Below are positions 43,120-52,771 of a stretch of 64,000 bases of DNA, one piece after another (the stretch's first letter is position 1; each line of letters starts with the position of its first letter). Both the position numbers and the translations under genes were made by a program. Source of the DNA: Litorilituus lipolyticus (GTDB lineage: Bacteria > Pseudomonadota > Gammaproteobacteria > Enterobacterales > Alteromonadaceae); assembly GCF_006439335.1 (NCBI RefSeq), contig NZ_SAWY01000036.1, positions 62,356-126,355 on the forward strand, read 5' to 3'. Below the pieces are notes generated by a model. That model had not been told where the DNA came from and did not search any database. It saw nothing but the letters and a program-made list of their open reading frames with translations.

Positions 43120-44111
43120 CTGCGCTTTTTGCCATAAAGTCGATTGGTGGCTTTTGGATTGCGCGACAGTTAAATAAGAAAAACACCTGTGTGCTTTGCT
43201 ATCACGGTTTTGCTTATCGAGATGAGTATAAGTTTCGCCCGAAACTTTTTATGCGTCCTGAAACCTTTGCTCAAAGAATGCAATGGTTAGCAAATAGCCC
43301 ATATCAAGTTATTTCCTTGTCCGATGCGATTAAAAAACAATCTGATGATAGCACCGTTGTGTTAACTATGGATGATGGCTGGGCGGCTACTCAAGAATTG
43401 GTGGGGGAAACATTAGCTAAACATCAACTGACAATGATGCTCTATGTAACTAGCTATTATGCACAAAAGCAGGGGGCTGTTATTAATGTCGCTTTAGCGT
43501 ACTTATTGTGGCGCTCTATCGGAAAAACATTAGTGGTTGAGAATGACAGACTCAAAGGGACTCACCATTACGATATAACAGCAGACAATATAACGGATAT
43601 AGTAACTAAGCTTTGTCACGCTATAGATGCCAATGATGATTTTGACATCCGTCAAAAAATCCTAATGGAAATTGCTGACAAGCTTAGTGTAAACCTATAC
43701 GAAAAAGAGCAGCTGATGTTCCGCTCTTTAAATGTGCAAGAACTATCGGCAATACATGAATTATACCTAGATATACAGTTGCATACTCATCGGCATTGTT
43801 CACCTCAAGATGAAGCGCGTTTTAAAGAGGAAATCACTCAAAACATTGAGTTTCTACAACAAGCAAAAGTAAAAGGAGAGTTTCAACACTTTTGTTTTCC
43901 TAGCGGAGAAAACTATGTGCCACAACTTCCTTGGTTAAAAGGGTGTGGGATTAAAACAGCAACGACTACCGTCGCTGGTATGCTTACACCGACTACAAAT
44001 CATTTGCAAATACCTCGGTTCTTAGATGGTGAAGATGTGCATCAACTAGAGTTTGAGGCTGAATTATGTGGCTTAGCAAGCTTTCTTAGAAAGCTACTGA
44101 ATAATAAATAA
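43098..44111 (+). CDS. Polysaccharide deacetylase family protein
   Basis: A 337-aa deacetylase-like protein. Visible are LCYHGFAYRDEYKF, VVLTMDDGWAATQ with the catalytic and metal-binding Asp pair, QLHTHRHCSPQDE with the metal-binding histidines, and FCFPSGENY. A 100-residue insert of helices lies between the first and second motif blocks, longer than in the usual NodB domain. GTG start at 43098, within the end of the ATP-grasp gene. It is the third deacetylase-family gene here. Confidence 0.78.
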   Translation: MLKAIKIAALFAIKSIGGFWIARQLNKKNTCVLCYHGFAYRDEYKFRPKLFMRPETFAQRMQWLANSPYQVISLSDAIKKQSDDSTVVLTMDDGWAATQELVGETLAKHQLTMMLYVTSYYAQKQGAVINVALAYLLWRSIGKTLVVENDRLKGTHHYDITADNITDIVTKLCHAIDANDDFDIRQKILMEIADKLSVNLYEKEQLMFRSLNVQELSAIHELYLDIQLHTHRHCSPQDEARFKEEITQNIEFLQQAKVKGEFQHFCFPSGENYVPQLPWLKGCGIKTATTTVAGMLTPTTNHLQIPRFLDGEDVHQLEFEAELCGLASFLRKLLNNK

Positions 44112-44151
44112 CTATTACAGTTTCTCAATAAATAAGGACAGTTCAGGGGTT

Positions 44152-45249
44152 ATGAGTTTAGATCAATTAGCGGGCTTTGCTCGGGTTAAACGAACGATTG
44201 CTATTATAAATAAAGAGGCTAAACGACATAATCGCAGTGCTAGCTCTATTGTGATGGAAATGTTACGCCTATATAAAAAGTGTTCATTTGGCCCTAATTA
44301 TTATCTATTAGCGGGCATGGCAAGTAACAAAATGTCATGGCAAGAAAAGTGCGCGCATATAAGTGATAAACAATATCACCAAGCAATGGATGTATTGAAC
44401 CCTGTCCCTTACAGGAAAATAACCCAGCACAAACTAGCCGAGAAATCTTTTTTAAAAATGGCCAATATTCCCAGTTCGGACTTTCTTGGTTTTTTAGAGC
44501 CAATTAAAGGCTTCTCTGCTGATGGAACAGCATTGACCAACAAGCCACAACTAATACAACTCTTAAGGCATCAACTAGGAAAAACCGTTTGTATAAAAAT
44601 TCCTGAAGGTTATGGCGGTAAAGGTTTTCTTGCAGGTTTAGTTATTGAAGAAAATGATGAAATACACATTAAACCTATCAATGACGATAAGGCTTTGAGT
44701 ATCGAAGAAGTGATTAATAGCTATAACGATGTGATCGCTACAGAAGGGCTACTTATAGAGTCTTATATAGAACAAGCATCAGGTTATAGTGCTTTTAATT
44801 CTTCAAGTGTTAATACGGTACGTACGTGGGTTTTGCAAACGGGCGATAACATAGAAGTTATTGGAGGCTACTTTCGCATGGGAAGAAGCGGCTCATTAAC
44901 TGACAATGGTGATGGTGGGGGGATTATGTGTCCAGTTGATCCCATCAGCGGTGTTTTGGGCCTTGGCTTACTGACATCAAACCCATTTCGCGATGAATTA
45001 GAGCAACATATTGATAATAAGGTGCAATTAAATGGTGTTACCTTGCCAGACTGGCAGCAAATAGTGTCTTGTTCATGCGAGACATTACGAAAGCTTCCTT
45101 ATACAAAATTTGCTGGGTTGGATGTTGCTATGAGCGAAGATGGTCCAGTGATAATTGAGGTCAATGTGACACCTGATAAGGATGGTGCAGCCTATGGTTT
45201 TATACCATCAAATAAATTATTACAAGCTGCTGAACTGGTGCAAAAATAA
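44152..45249 (+). CDS. Sugar-transfer-associated ATP-grasp protein (second of three)
   Basis: A 365-aa protein of the ATPgrasp_ST type. The N-terminal third is helical and basic; KTVCIKIPEGYGGKGFLAG near residue 143 is the ATP-binding strand and glycine loop, LLIESYIEQASGYSAFN near 200 follows, and DGPVIIEVNVTPDKDGAAYG near 335 holds the metal-binding Glu and Asn. Such proteins occur in capsule and exopolysaccharide loci and are expected to ligate a substituent to a sugar. CAGGGG serves as ribosome binding site before the ATG. Confidence 0.8.
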   Translation: MSLDQLAGFARVKRTIAIINKEAKRHNRSASSIVMEMLRLYKKCSFGPNYYLLAGMASNKMSWQEKCAHISDKQYHQAMDVLNPVPYRKITQHKLAEKSFLKMANIPSSDFLGFLEPIKGFSADGTALTNKPQLIQLLRHQLGKTVCIKIPEGYGGKGFLAGLVIEENDEIHIKPINDDKALSIEEVINSYNDVIATEGLLIESYIEQASGYSAFNSSSVNTVRTWVLQTGDNIEVIGGYFRMGRSGSLTDNGDGGGIMCPVDPISGVLGLGLLTSNPFRDELEQHIDNKVQLNGVTLPDWQQIVSCSCETLRKLPYTKFAGLDVAMSEDGPVIIEVNVTPDKDGAAYGFIPSNKLLQAAELVQK

Positions 45250-45335
45250 ATTAAAGCTAGAATGTGGTTTTTGCTAATGCTTGGGTGTTAAGTGTGTAGT
45301 TAAGCCTTAGCACTAGAAGGATAGAATAATAAATA

Positions 45336-46541
45336 ATGATGAATAATAAGGTTCTAATGGTAGCTCTTGAACTGCCACCATGTCGAAGTGCCGGCGTGCA
45401 AAGAACACTGCGTTTTACTGAATTTCTTGCAAAATATGGCTGGCAACCTCATGTTATTACGGCAAGTGATAATATTTATGATCGCCGCGATGAGACTCAG
45501 ACTATTGAACCTGAAGTAGCGAAACACATCATTCGTGCAAAGAGCATCGATGCATCAGAAAGTCTTGCCATCAAAGGACGTTACTTTCAATGGATGACCT
45601 TGCCTGATAGATATTGGCCTTGGTATTTTGATGCGGTAAAAAAGGCATCTGCCGTGATAGAAAAAGAGCAGCCTGCAGTTATATGGTCAACTTACCCTGT
45701 ATTAACGGCGCATTTAATTGCGAGAAAGTTAAAGAAAAAATATGGCATTAAATGGGTTGCGGATTTTCGAGATCCTCTTCAGTGTCGCTATGATAATAAA
45801 GCACAGCAGTATGCCTGGTTAAAAAAATGGTTAGAAAAACGTATTATTGAAAGTGCTGATAAAGTTGTATTTACCTCTGAGCGAGCAGCTAATTTTTACC
45901 GTGAACTTTATACGGAGCAAGCTGCTGACAAGTTTATTACCATTGAGAATGGCTTTTATGGGGATGATGCTATTCAGGCAAATCACCTAGAGCCATCTAG
46001 AGAAAAATTTAAATTATTATACAGTGGGTCTCTATATGCGAATGGACGAGATCCTTTACCATTATTTAAATCGATAGCTGAACTGAAGAAGCGAGCTTTG
46101 ATAAATAATAAAAACTTTGTGTTAACTTTTCGACCAGGTCAAAAATCAACTTTTGAAAAGGTTCTAGTGGCGCTAGATATTAATGATATCGTTGAGTTTT
46201 TACCATCATGTTCTTTTGATGAGGCTGTTGCCGAAATGAAGTGCGCATCAGCAACCGTGTTAATACAAGATGACATTTTTAAACGACAAATACCGGGTAA
46301 AATATATGACTATATTTTGGCTCGTCGGCCTATTCTAGCTATTACGCCGAAAAACTCGGCAACAGCAGATCTTATTAACAAGATATCTTATGGCTTTTCA
46401 GCACAAAATGAACAAGAAATTACCACGTGTCTACAACAGTTAATTGAACATGACATAGCTTGTAATGAAGATATCAGTCATTATTCACGTGAAAGTAAAA
46501 CCGCACAACTTGCAAACGCCTTTGATGCGTTAACGGAATAA
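45336..46541 (+). CDS. GT4 family glycosyltransferase
   Basis: A 401-aa glycosyltransferase. Near the start are ALELPPCRSAGVQRTLRFTEFLAKYGW, WSTYPVLTAHLIARKLK and VADFRDPLQ, typical of GT4 proteins from surface polysaccharide loci. The second half has LLYSGSLYANGRDPLPL and RQIPGKIYDYILARRPIL (donor-binding). It is spaced 86 bp from the gene before and 3 bp from the flippase gene after it. Confidence 0.85.
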   Translation: MMNNKVLMVALELPPCRSAGVQRTLRFTEFLAKYGWQPHVITASDNIYDRRDETQTIEPEVAKHIIRAKSIDASESLAIKGRYFQWMTLPDRYWPWYFDAVKKASAVIEKEQPAVIWSTYPVLTAHLIARKLKKKYGIKWVADFRDPLQCRYDNKAQQYAWLKKWLEKRIIESADKVVFTSERAANFYRELYTEQAADKFITIENGFYGDDAIQANHLEPSREKFKLLYSGSLYANGRDPLPLFKSIAELKKRALINNKNFVLTFRPGQKSTFEKVLVALDINDIVEFLPSCSFDEAVAEMKCASATVLIQDDIFKRQIPGKIYDYILARRPILAITPKNSATADLINKISYGFSAQNEQEITTCLQQLIEHDIACNEDISHYSRESKTAQLANAFDALTE

Positions 46542-46544
46542 TGA

Positions 46545-48047
46545 ATGTCTAGTTTACGTAGTAAGACGATTAAGGGTATTGCGGTACTTGGTGCGGGTAA
46601 GAGCTTAGGAAAGCTGGTTTCTTTTGCTAACACTTTAATACTAGCGCGTATTCTTGCGCCAGAAGACTATGGCTTGATGGCCATGGCGATGGTGGTGGCT
46701 GGATTTGTTGGTTTCTTTAATGAAATTGGTTTAGGAAGTGCCATTATTCAGCGTAAAGAGGTTTCTTCAGCACAGTTATCAGGGGCTTTCTATATAGCGT
46801 TGATAACCTGCTCAATTCTGTATTTTATTACATATATTTCGGCACCTTATGCAGCAGCCTTTTATGAAAACGAACAAATAGAATTACTTCTTCAAGTATT
46901 AGCCATAAGCTTTTTCTTTGGTGCTATTAAAACGGTTCCTGATGCGTTATTGGTTAAAGAGATGAAGTTTAAGGTGATTGCTGGTATTGAGTTTTTCTCA
47001 ATTATTTTGGTTTGTGTGGTTACACTTTCCTTGGCGCTAGCAGGCTTTAAAACGTGGTCTTTAGTGTATGGTTTCCTTGCAGGGGAACTATTTAAGACGA
47101 TATCTATTCTTTGGTTATCTCAATGGCGACCTAGCCGCACAGGCAGTATTAGGCAAGCCGCTTCATTAATGAAGTTTGGCTTAACCGTAACTTACTCCCG
47201 TTTAACTTGGTATTTATATACCAATGCCTCAACATTGATTTTAGGACGAGTTGCGGGTGGCGCACAAACGGGTATCTATAGTATGGCAGCAACTATTGCT
47301 ACTTTGCCTACTTCACATATCACTAGTTTAATTATACAAGTTGCTTCCCCGCTATTCTCAAAGCTACAAGAGGATATGCAAGGACTAAATAATGCCTTGC
47401 TAAAACTGAGCGCAGGCATTTCTTTGGTAAGTTTTCCCGTGTTGACGGGCATGATGTTAACCGCAAATGAATTAGTGCCTATTTTGCTTGGCGAGCAGTG
47501 GTTAACAGCCATTATCCCTTTGCAACTAATGTGTATTCGTGGCTTTTTTAAATCAATTGATCCATTACTTACCCAAGCATTTATTTCTATAGGAAAAGCC
47601 AACATTACCGCCAAATATACCTCATTTTGTGCTGTGGTTATCCCTCTGAGTTTATTACTCGGTGCTTTACATAGTGGTATAAATGGTGCGGCGTTTGGCG
47701 TTGCTATAGTATCACCGCTGCTGTTGAGCGTATTACTTTTTTTAGCAAAAAAACATTTTCAACTTTCCATAAAGAGTTATTTTGCAAAACTGCTATCGCC
47801 ATTACTTGCTAGTCTTTTCATGGCGTTTATTTTGCTTAGCTTCGAGTGGTTTATGCTTCCCATACTAGGTGTGAACATTGTGTTGTTATTAATGATTAAG
47901 GTTGCTTTAGGCGTAGCATCGTATAGTTTTTGGATTATTTACGTTCAAAAAGATGGCATTACTTTGCTGCAAACGGTACTAAGTGATTTAGGTGTGTCAC
48001 AGCAAAAATTAAATCGTTGGCCGTTTAGTCGAGTGGAGGTTGAATAA
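46545..48047 (+). CDS. Wzx-type lipid-linked oligosaccharide flippase
   Basis: A 500-aa protein with 12-14 membrane helices. The start is typical of the family (LRSKTIKGIAVLGAGKSLGKL, LARILAPEDYGLMAMAMV, IGLGSAIIQRKE). It would flip the undecaprenyl-linked repeat unit to the periplasm, where the Wzy-like protein at 39554 polymerises it, which makes this locus a Wzx/Wzy-type pathway. Its stop directly abuts the next GTG start. Confidence 0.88.
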   Translation: MSSLRSKTIKGIAVLGAGKSLGKLVSFANTLILARILAPEDYGLMAMAMVVAGFVGFFNEIGLGSAIIQRKEVSSAQLSGAFYIALITCSILYFITYISAPYAAAFYENEQIELLLQVLAISFFFGAIKTVPDALLVKEMKFKVIAGIEFFSIILVCVVTLSLALAGFKTWSLVYGFLAGELFKTISILWLSQWRPSRTGSIRQAASLMKFGLTVTYSRLTWYLYTNASTLILGRVAGGAQTGIYSMAATIATLPTSHITSLIIQVASPLFSKLQEDMQGLNNALLKLSAGISLVSFPVLTGMMLTANELVPILLGEQWLTAIIPLQLMCIRGFFKSIDPLLTQAFISIGKANITAKYTSFCAVVIPLSLLLGALHSGINGAAFGVAIVSPLLLSVLLFLAKKHFQLSIKSYFAKLLSPLLASLFMAFILLSFEWFMLPILGVNIVLLLMIKVALGVASYSFWIIYVQKDGITLLQTVLSDLGVSQQKLNRWPFSRVEVE

Positions 48048-49193
48048 GTGAAGCATATTCAGGTTGTTATACTTGGCGGCTCAGCAAATGCGTTAGGTAT
48101 TTTAAGATCCTTAGCACCTTATGCTCACTGCTTGGTTTTGCTTGATGATAAGAATTCGCCAGTTTTTCATTCTCGATTTGGCTATAAAAAGCTAGTCAGT
48201 AGTACTAAAACTGATGCAATTGTTGACGAACTAAAACAGCTAGGTGAGTTATTTGACAACCCTCCAATACTTTTTATTAGTGAAGAGAAGTCTGTTGAAC
48301 AAGTAAGTTTACATAGAGAAAAATTAAAGCACCTTTATCATTTATTGATGCCATCACATCAGTTAGTAACACAATTACAAGCTAAACAGCATTTTCAAGC
48401 ATTAGCTGAACAGTATAATGCGCCAATTCCTCAAGCAATCTCGATACAAAGCATTGAGGATATTAATACGGGTGAAAAATTGAATTTTCCCTGTGTTTTT
48501 AAGCCTCTTTATCAAGATGCTGGTTATTCAAAACAATTTAAAAAAGCTTACAAGGTTGAAAGTCTTGAGCAAGTGTCAGCGCTGTATAAAAAAATACAAC
48601 CAATAATGCCAGATATGCTGTTACAGGAGTGGCTACACGGTAAAGATAGCGATATTTATTTTTGTTTAGCGATTTTTAATGAAAATAGTGAATTAATCAG
48701 TAGTTTTTGCGGCCGAAAAATACGCTCATGGCCTTTAAATATAGGTGGAACAGCGAGCTGTACTAATGCACCAGAAGCCCATCAAGCATTAACAGATATT
48801 ACCGCAAGTTTTGCCAACAAAATAGCATATCAAGGTTTACTCGGCATGGAGTTTAAATATGATGATGTGCGAAAAGGTTACTATATGATTGAACCAACAG
48901 TCGCTCGTACTGATTATCAGCATGAAATAGCAACCTTGTCTGGTCACAACCTATTATTGCAATTGTATCGTTATGCTAAAAACGAACCTATTCCCGACTT
49001 TTCATTGGCACAACATTCGGTTATTTGGCGAGATGAAGTGGCGGATGCCAATGCTTTGGCACATGGGGCTGATAAAAGCGAACCTACCCCCGCGCAATCA
49101 TATAAGGCTATTCAGCGCTTGAGTGATCCCTTTCCATATCTGTTTAACTTGTATCAGCGAATTAAACGTAAGCTAGCCCCGATGAAATCATGA
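48048..49193 (+). CDS. ATP-grasp protein (third of three)
   Basis: A 381-aa ATP-grasp-like protein with VVILGGSANALGILRSLAP at the N-terminus (preATP domain), FPCVFKPLYQDAGYSKQFKKA near residue 150 (ATP lysine), LLQEWLHGKDSDIYFCLA near 195 and GYYMIEPTVARTDYQHEIA near 285 (metal-binding Glu; Thr-Val where Asn is common). Similar proteins accompany surface polysaccharide genes and are annotated as carboxylate-amine ligases. GTG start; it overlaps the next gene by 4 bases. Confidence 0.75.
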   Translation: MKHIQVVILGGSANALGILRSLAPYAHCLVLLDDKNSPVFHSRFGYKKLVSSTKTDAIVDELKQLGELFDNPPILFISEEKSVEQVSLHREKLKHLYHLLMPSHQLVTQLQAKQHFQALAEQYNAPIPQAISIQSIEDINTGEKLNFPCVFKPLYQDAGYSKQFKKAYKVESLEQVSALYKKIQPIMPDMLLQEWLHGKDSDIYFCLAIFNENSELISSFCGRKIRSWPLNIGGTASCTNAPEAHQALTDITASFANKIAYQGLLGMEFKYDDVRKGYYMIEPTVARTDYQHEIATLSGHNLLLQLYRYAKNEPIPDFSLAQHSVIWRDEVADANALAHGADKSEPTPAQSYKAIQRLSDPFPYLFNLYQRIKRKLAPMKS

Positions 49194-50341
49194 AGTTTAT
49201 CAAACCTGAAACAGCTGTTTGGCGAACAAAAGAATGGCTGGGCATTATTAAAAACTTACTTTGTGCCAGGGTGAGTCAAGGGCAAGCAATCGATGAGCTA
49301 CAGCACTATTTAGCACAAGCTTATCCTGAATCTTCAGTCATGCTATTAAACTCTGCGAGGGCTGGTTTGGCATTAGCTTTAGGTGTATTTCAACAAAAAG
49401 TACCAACAAAGTGTGAAGTGATAATTCCTGAGTATATCTGTGACAGTGTGCCTAAAGTGATTTTGTCTTGTGGATTAACGCCCATTTTTGTTTCTGTAAA
49501 AAAAGATTTAAACCTTGATGTTTCAAAGCTTGAAGAGAACCTCAATAACAATACTCTCGCCGTGATTTTGCCTCATATGTATGCGAAAGCTGCAGATATA
49601 GCGCAAGCAGAAGCCATGCTAATGGCTAAAGGTGTTTTTTTAATTGACGATGCCGCTCAAGTTGCAGGGGTAGAGATAAACAATAAACCGCTTGGTTCTT
49701 TTGGTGATGTAGGCGTGTTAAGCTTTGCTCAAGCTAAAACCATTGTTACTGGTGTTCGAGGCTCAGGCGGAGTGTTATTTATTAATAATAAAAAATTATT
49801 GCCATTGTTTAACTTGCAAACGTTACCGAAAAATACAGGAAGAGCATTTCAGTTATTGCACTTTTTATTCGCCTATAAATGGCAAGGTTGGGCAAAAAAG
49901 TTAGATTATTATCTGCAAAGACTGCACGCTAAACTGTTTAAGGATAAGCCCAATGACTACTACTCAGAGATAAAGCAAATATCAAATTTGGAGGCAGATA
50001 TAGCTCTCGCGCAATTTTCAAGTTTGTCGTCTAGAATTCAACAAAGTAAAGAAATTATTGCTCAATATTCTCAAGCATTGAGAAGCTGTGAAGGTGTGTT
50101 ATTGGTTCAGGTTGATCGTGATGATTTATACCTAACCCGCTTAATTATTCAAAGCCAAGTGACACCACCAAAACAACTTGCTGAACAATTAATAAAACAA
50201 GGCATAAAAACAAAATTTGTTTATGGCACAGGCTCTAAAGTATACGATGGTTCATATTGTTCCGGTTTGCTTGAGCTGCCATTGCAAGGGCTTAAACTAA
50301 GTCAGATTGAGAAAGTTGTACAAGCTGTAGTTACACATTAG
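49190..50341 (+). CDS. DegT/DnrJ/EryC1/StrS family aminotransferase-like protein
   Basis: A 383-aa PLP-dependent enzyme-like protein. VMLLNSARAGLALAL near residue 53 and IIPEYICDSVPKVIL near 86 mark the cofactor pocket; LIDDAAQVAG near 151 holds the Asp that contacts the PLP ring and FAQAKTIVTGVRGSGGVL near 176 the putative Schiff-base lysine. Family enzymes usually make amino sugars. The motif around the lysine (QAKTIV) departs from the common pattern (SKNL), so specificity or activity may differ. Last gene of the tight block 45336-50341. Confidence 0.75.
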   Translation: MKFIKPETAVWRTKEWLGIIKNLLCARVSQGQAIDELQHYLAQAYPESSVMLLNSARAGLALALGVFQQKVPTKCEVIIPEYICDSVPKVILSCGLTPIFVSVKKDLNLDVSKLEENLNNNTLAVILPHMYAKAADIAQAEAMLMAKGVFLIDDAAQVAGVEINNKPLGSFGDVGVLSFAQAKTIVTGVRGSGGVLFINNKKLLPLFNLQTLPKNTGRAFQLLHFLFAYKWQGWAKKLDYYLQRLHAKLFKDKPNDYYSEIKQISNLEADIALAQFSSLSSRIQQSKEIIAQYSQALRSCEGVLLVQVDRDDLYLTRLIIQSQVTPPKQLAEQLIKQGIKTKFVYGTGSKVYDGSYCSGLLELPLQGLKLSQIEKVVQAVVTH

Positions 50342-50417
50342 AAACAGATTAATTTGATCTATTAATTGTTTACTAGATATGGAAGTGATCATTTTTATGA
50401 TTAGTTAAGGAAAACTT

Positions 50418-51572
50418 ATGAATAATTCTAAAATGTCTCAAGAGTTATCAATTTATTTGGATTTATGTCGGTTTATAGCTGCAGTGGTAGTTGTGTTAGC
50501 ACACTTAATTCATTTTGATATAGCAACAGGTGATTGGATTCGTTGGTTGCCATACAATGGCAGAGATGCTGTTATTTTGTTTTTCTTGCTTTCAGGTTAT
50601 GTAATTTCATATACCTGTGAACAAAAGCAAGATACCTTGAAGACGTATGTTGTAGCACGTGCTACCCGTATTTATTCTGTAGCCCTACCTATTTTATTAT
50701 TAACAGTCGCCGTAGATTTAATCGGCATACAGTTTAATCCAGATAATTATACGGGCTTATACCAATATGAAAAACTCTATATATACATTCCATTTCATTT
50801 GAGCTTTCTTGGAGAAGTTTGGACGATATCTGAGCAGCCATTTACAGTACCGCCATACTGGTCCTTAGGGTATGAGGTGTGGTATTACGTGTTATTTGCT
50901 GCGTTATATTTTTACTCAGGTGTTAAACGGGTAATTGTTTTTTCAATACTCTTTTTATTTGTCGGCTATAAGTTATGGCTGTTATTTCCTTTGTGGTTAA
51001 TGGGCGTTTGGCTATATAGAAACCACCAACGCTGGCCTTTAAGCCAGCTGATGGCAAATATATTATTTTTCGGTAGTATATTTGGCTATCTAGTGTTTAA
51101 ACATACAGGAACGGATAAATATTTAATTGAACTTGGTCAACAGATATGGCCATTTGCTTCATTATCTTTAGGTAGCGCTAAAAAATATTTAAGTGACTAT
51201 GTTGTTTGTTTTTTTGTGTTAGGTCATTTGTATGCGGCTAACTATGTGAACTTAACTTGGATAGTGAAATTCAAAAAGCCCATAGTTTTACTTGCTTCTT
51301 ATACTTTTACACTTTATTTGATTCATGCGCCTGTTATGAAAACTGTTGAACATAATTGGCAACTTGAAACTGAGGCGATAAGCACCAGCATTTTTATCTT
51401 GTTATTAGTTGCTTTTAGTACATGGAGCATAGGTTTTATCACTGAGCAGCGAAAACACAAGTTTAAGCCCTTAGTTGTGTTGATAGTTAACTTTTTCGTG
51501 GGAATGTTCAGCTTTTTTCCGCTGCTGGTAAAAATGATAAAACCGAGTCGCGCAAAAAACTACGAAGGCTAA
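50418..51572 (+). CDS. Acyltransferase 3 family membrane protein
   Basis: A 384-aa protein with about ten helices. The start LSIYLDLCRFIAAVVVVLAHLIHF carries the family's R and H residues, FFLLSGYVISYT follows, and VPPYWSLGYEVWYYV is present. Such OafA-like enzymes move acetyl or other acyl groups across the membrane onto polysaccharides. It ends the rightward operon; its last 4 bases overlap the stop of the convergent beta-propeller gene, so no terminator lies between them. Confidence 0.88.
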   Translation: MNNSKMSQELSIYLDLCRFIAAVVVVLAHLIHFDIATGDWIRWLPYNGRDAVILFFLLSGYVISYTCEQKQDTLKTYVVARATRIYSVALPILLLTVAVDLIGIQFNPDNYTGLYQYEKLYIYIPFHLSFLGEVWTISEQPFTVPPYWSLGYEVWYYVLFAALYFYSGVKRVIVFSILFLFVGYKLWLLFPLWLMGVWLYRNHQRWPLSQLMANILFFGSIFGYLVFKHTGTDKYLIELGQQIWPFASLSLGSAKKYLSDYVVCFFVLGHLYAANYVNLTWIVKFKKPIVLLASYTFTLYLIHAPVMKTVEHNWQLETEAISTSIFILLLVAFSTWSIGFITEQRKHKFKPLVVLIVNFFVGMFSFFPLLVKMIKPSRAKNYEG

Positions 51573-52660
51573 TAACTTATTTTTAATAACAATGCTTTTG
51601 CGTCGTAATGCATTATGTTAATTGGCGTGAATAGTAGCTGATCATCAGGAATTATACCTGATGGTGGAAAAATATAGGCGTATTGACTTCTGCCTGTTAA
51701 GTGCTGTGCTTGATAAGGTAAGGTAAGCAATTGATGCCAAGTTTCACCCGTTTCGCTGAAATAAAGACTCGCTTGTTCTAAGGTGTCTTGTTTTCTACCA
51801 GGCTCGTAAGTGACACCTAATACCATAGCACCTGATTGAGTTTGTGCCATGTGATAGGCAGGGTTGCCAATAGTGGCTATTTGCTGACGTTCGCCTGAAG
51901 TTAAATCGAGTCTATAGATATGGTTTATCGCTTCTTTGGGCGCATCTTTGCCCGCATCCATACCCCAAACTAAATGGTTTTTCGTTATTCCTAAAGAGAC
52001 TGCTCGCCAGCTTTGATCGCCCCCATTAAAACGATGTAGCGTTTTAAATTCATCATCGGTGTAATAAAAGCTAGATTCACTATCACTATCACCTGTAGTA
52101 ATCCAGAGTCGTTCTCGGTATTTATCCCAGTAAATTCCGTGTACATGCTTTATTTCATTAACTTCAAAAGTATGACAAACCTCGGTTTTTTGACCATTTT
52201 CACTAATACGTATTATGCGAACAGCTCGGGTTATACCATTAATGTATTCACCAAAATAAACATTGTTGGAAACAGGATGTATAGCAATACCGTTACGTAA
52301 AGGTGGCGCTATTTTATGGGTTTTAATGTCGTAGACACTTTCGGCAACGCCTGCATTACTTTGAGCGGTATAACGATAAATTTTGTCGTAGATAATGATA
52401 ATAGTGCCATTATTAAGTTGTACCACGTGACCTAAACCAAGAGAGTTGGACAATGCTCTGGCAATAAAGCTACGCTTGAGATAGTCTTTCAAACGACCAA
52501 GTACACTATTATTGTGAGGAGGGATTTTACAAATTTTTTGTAATTTTTTACTTTGATAGTGATAACTAAAAACAAAATGATCATGGCTACATAAACAGTA
52601 ATCAGGTGTTGAAAACTGAGCCATGAGTTTCTTCTTGATAATGTGAATTTGAGTTGTCAT
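51569..52660 (-). CDS. Predicted beta-propeller protein of unknown function
   Basis: A 363-aa protein with repeated blade-like strands (GHVVQLNNGTIIIIYDKIYRY, NGIAIHPVSNNVYFGEY, VHGIYWDKYRERLWITTGDSD, HMAQTQSGAMVLGVTYEPG), as in six-bladed propellers or sialidase-like proteins. No clear signal peptide is seen (the N-terminus is MTTQIHIIKKK), so location is uncertain. It is the only gene on the minus strand within the exopolysaccharide region. A role in binding or modifying sugars is an inference from context only. Confidence 0.6.
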   Translation of the reverse strand: MTTQIHIIKKKLMAQFSTPDYCLCSHDHFVFSYHYQSKKLQKICKIPPHNNSVLGRLKDYLKRSFIARALSNSLGLGHVVQLNNGTIIIIYDKIYRYTAQSNAGVAESVYDIKTHKIAPPLRNGIAIHPVSNNVYFGEYINGITRAVRIIRISENGQKTEVCHTFEVNEIKHVHGIYWDKYRERLWITTGDSDSESSFYYTDDEFKTLHRFNGGDQSWRAVSLGITKNHLVWGMDAGKDAPKEAINHIYRLDLTSGERQQIATIGNPAYHMAQTQSGAMVLGVTYEPGRKQDTLEQASLYFSETGETWHQLLTLPYQAQHLTGRSQYAYIFPPSGIIPDDQLLFTPINIMHYDAKALLLKISY

Positions 52661-52771
52661 TAAATTATTTCTATTAGGTTCTAAACTTGTTGATATGCTT
52701 TATAACTGGCATATTAGCTTAATAATAGGGTGTGAAGGAAATGTTAACACTCGTTCGATTATTATGGAAAT

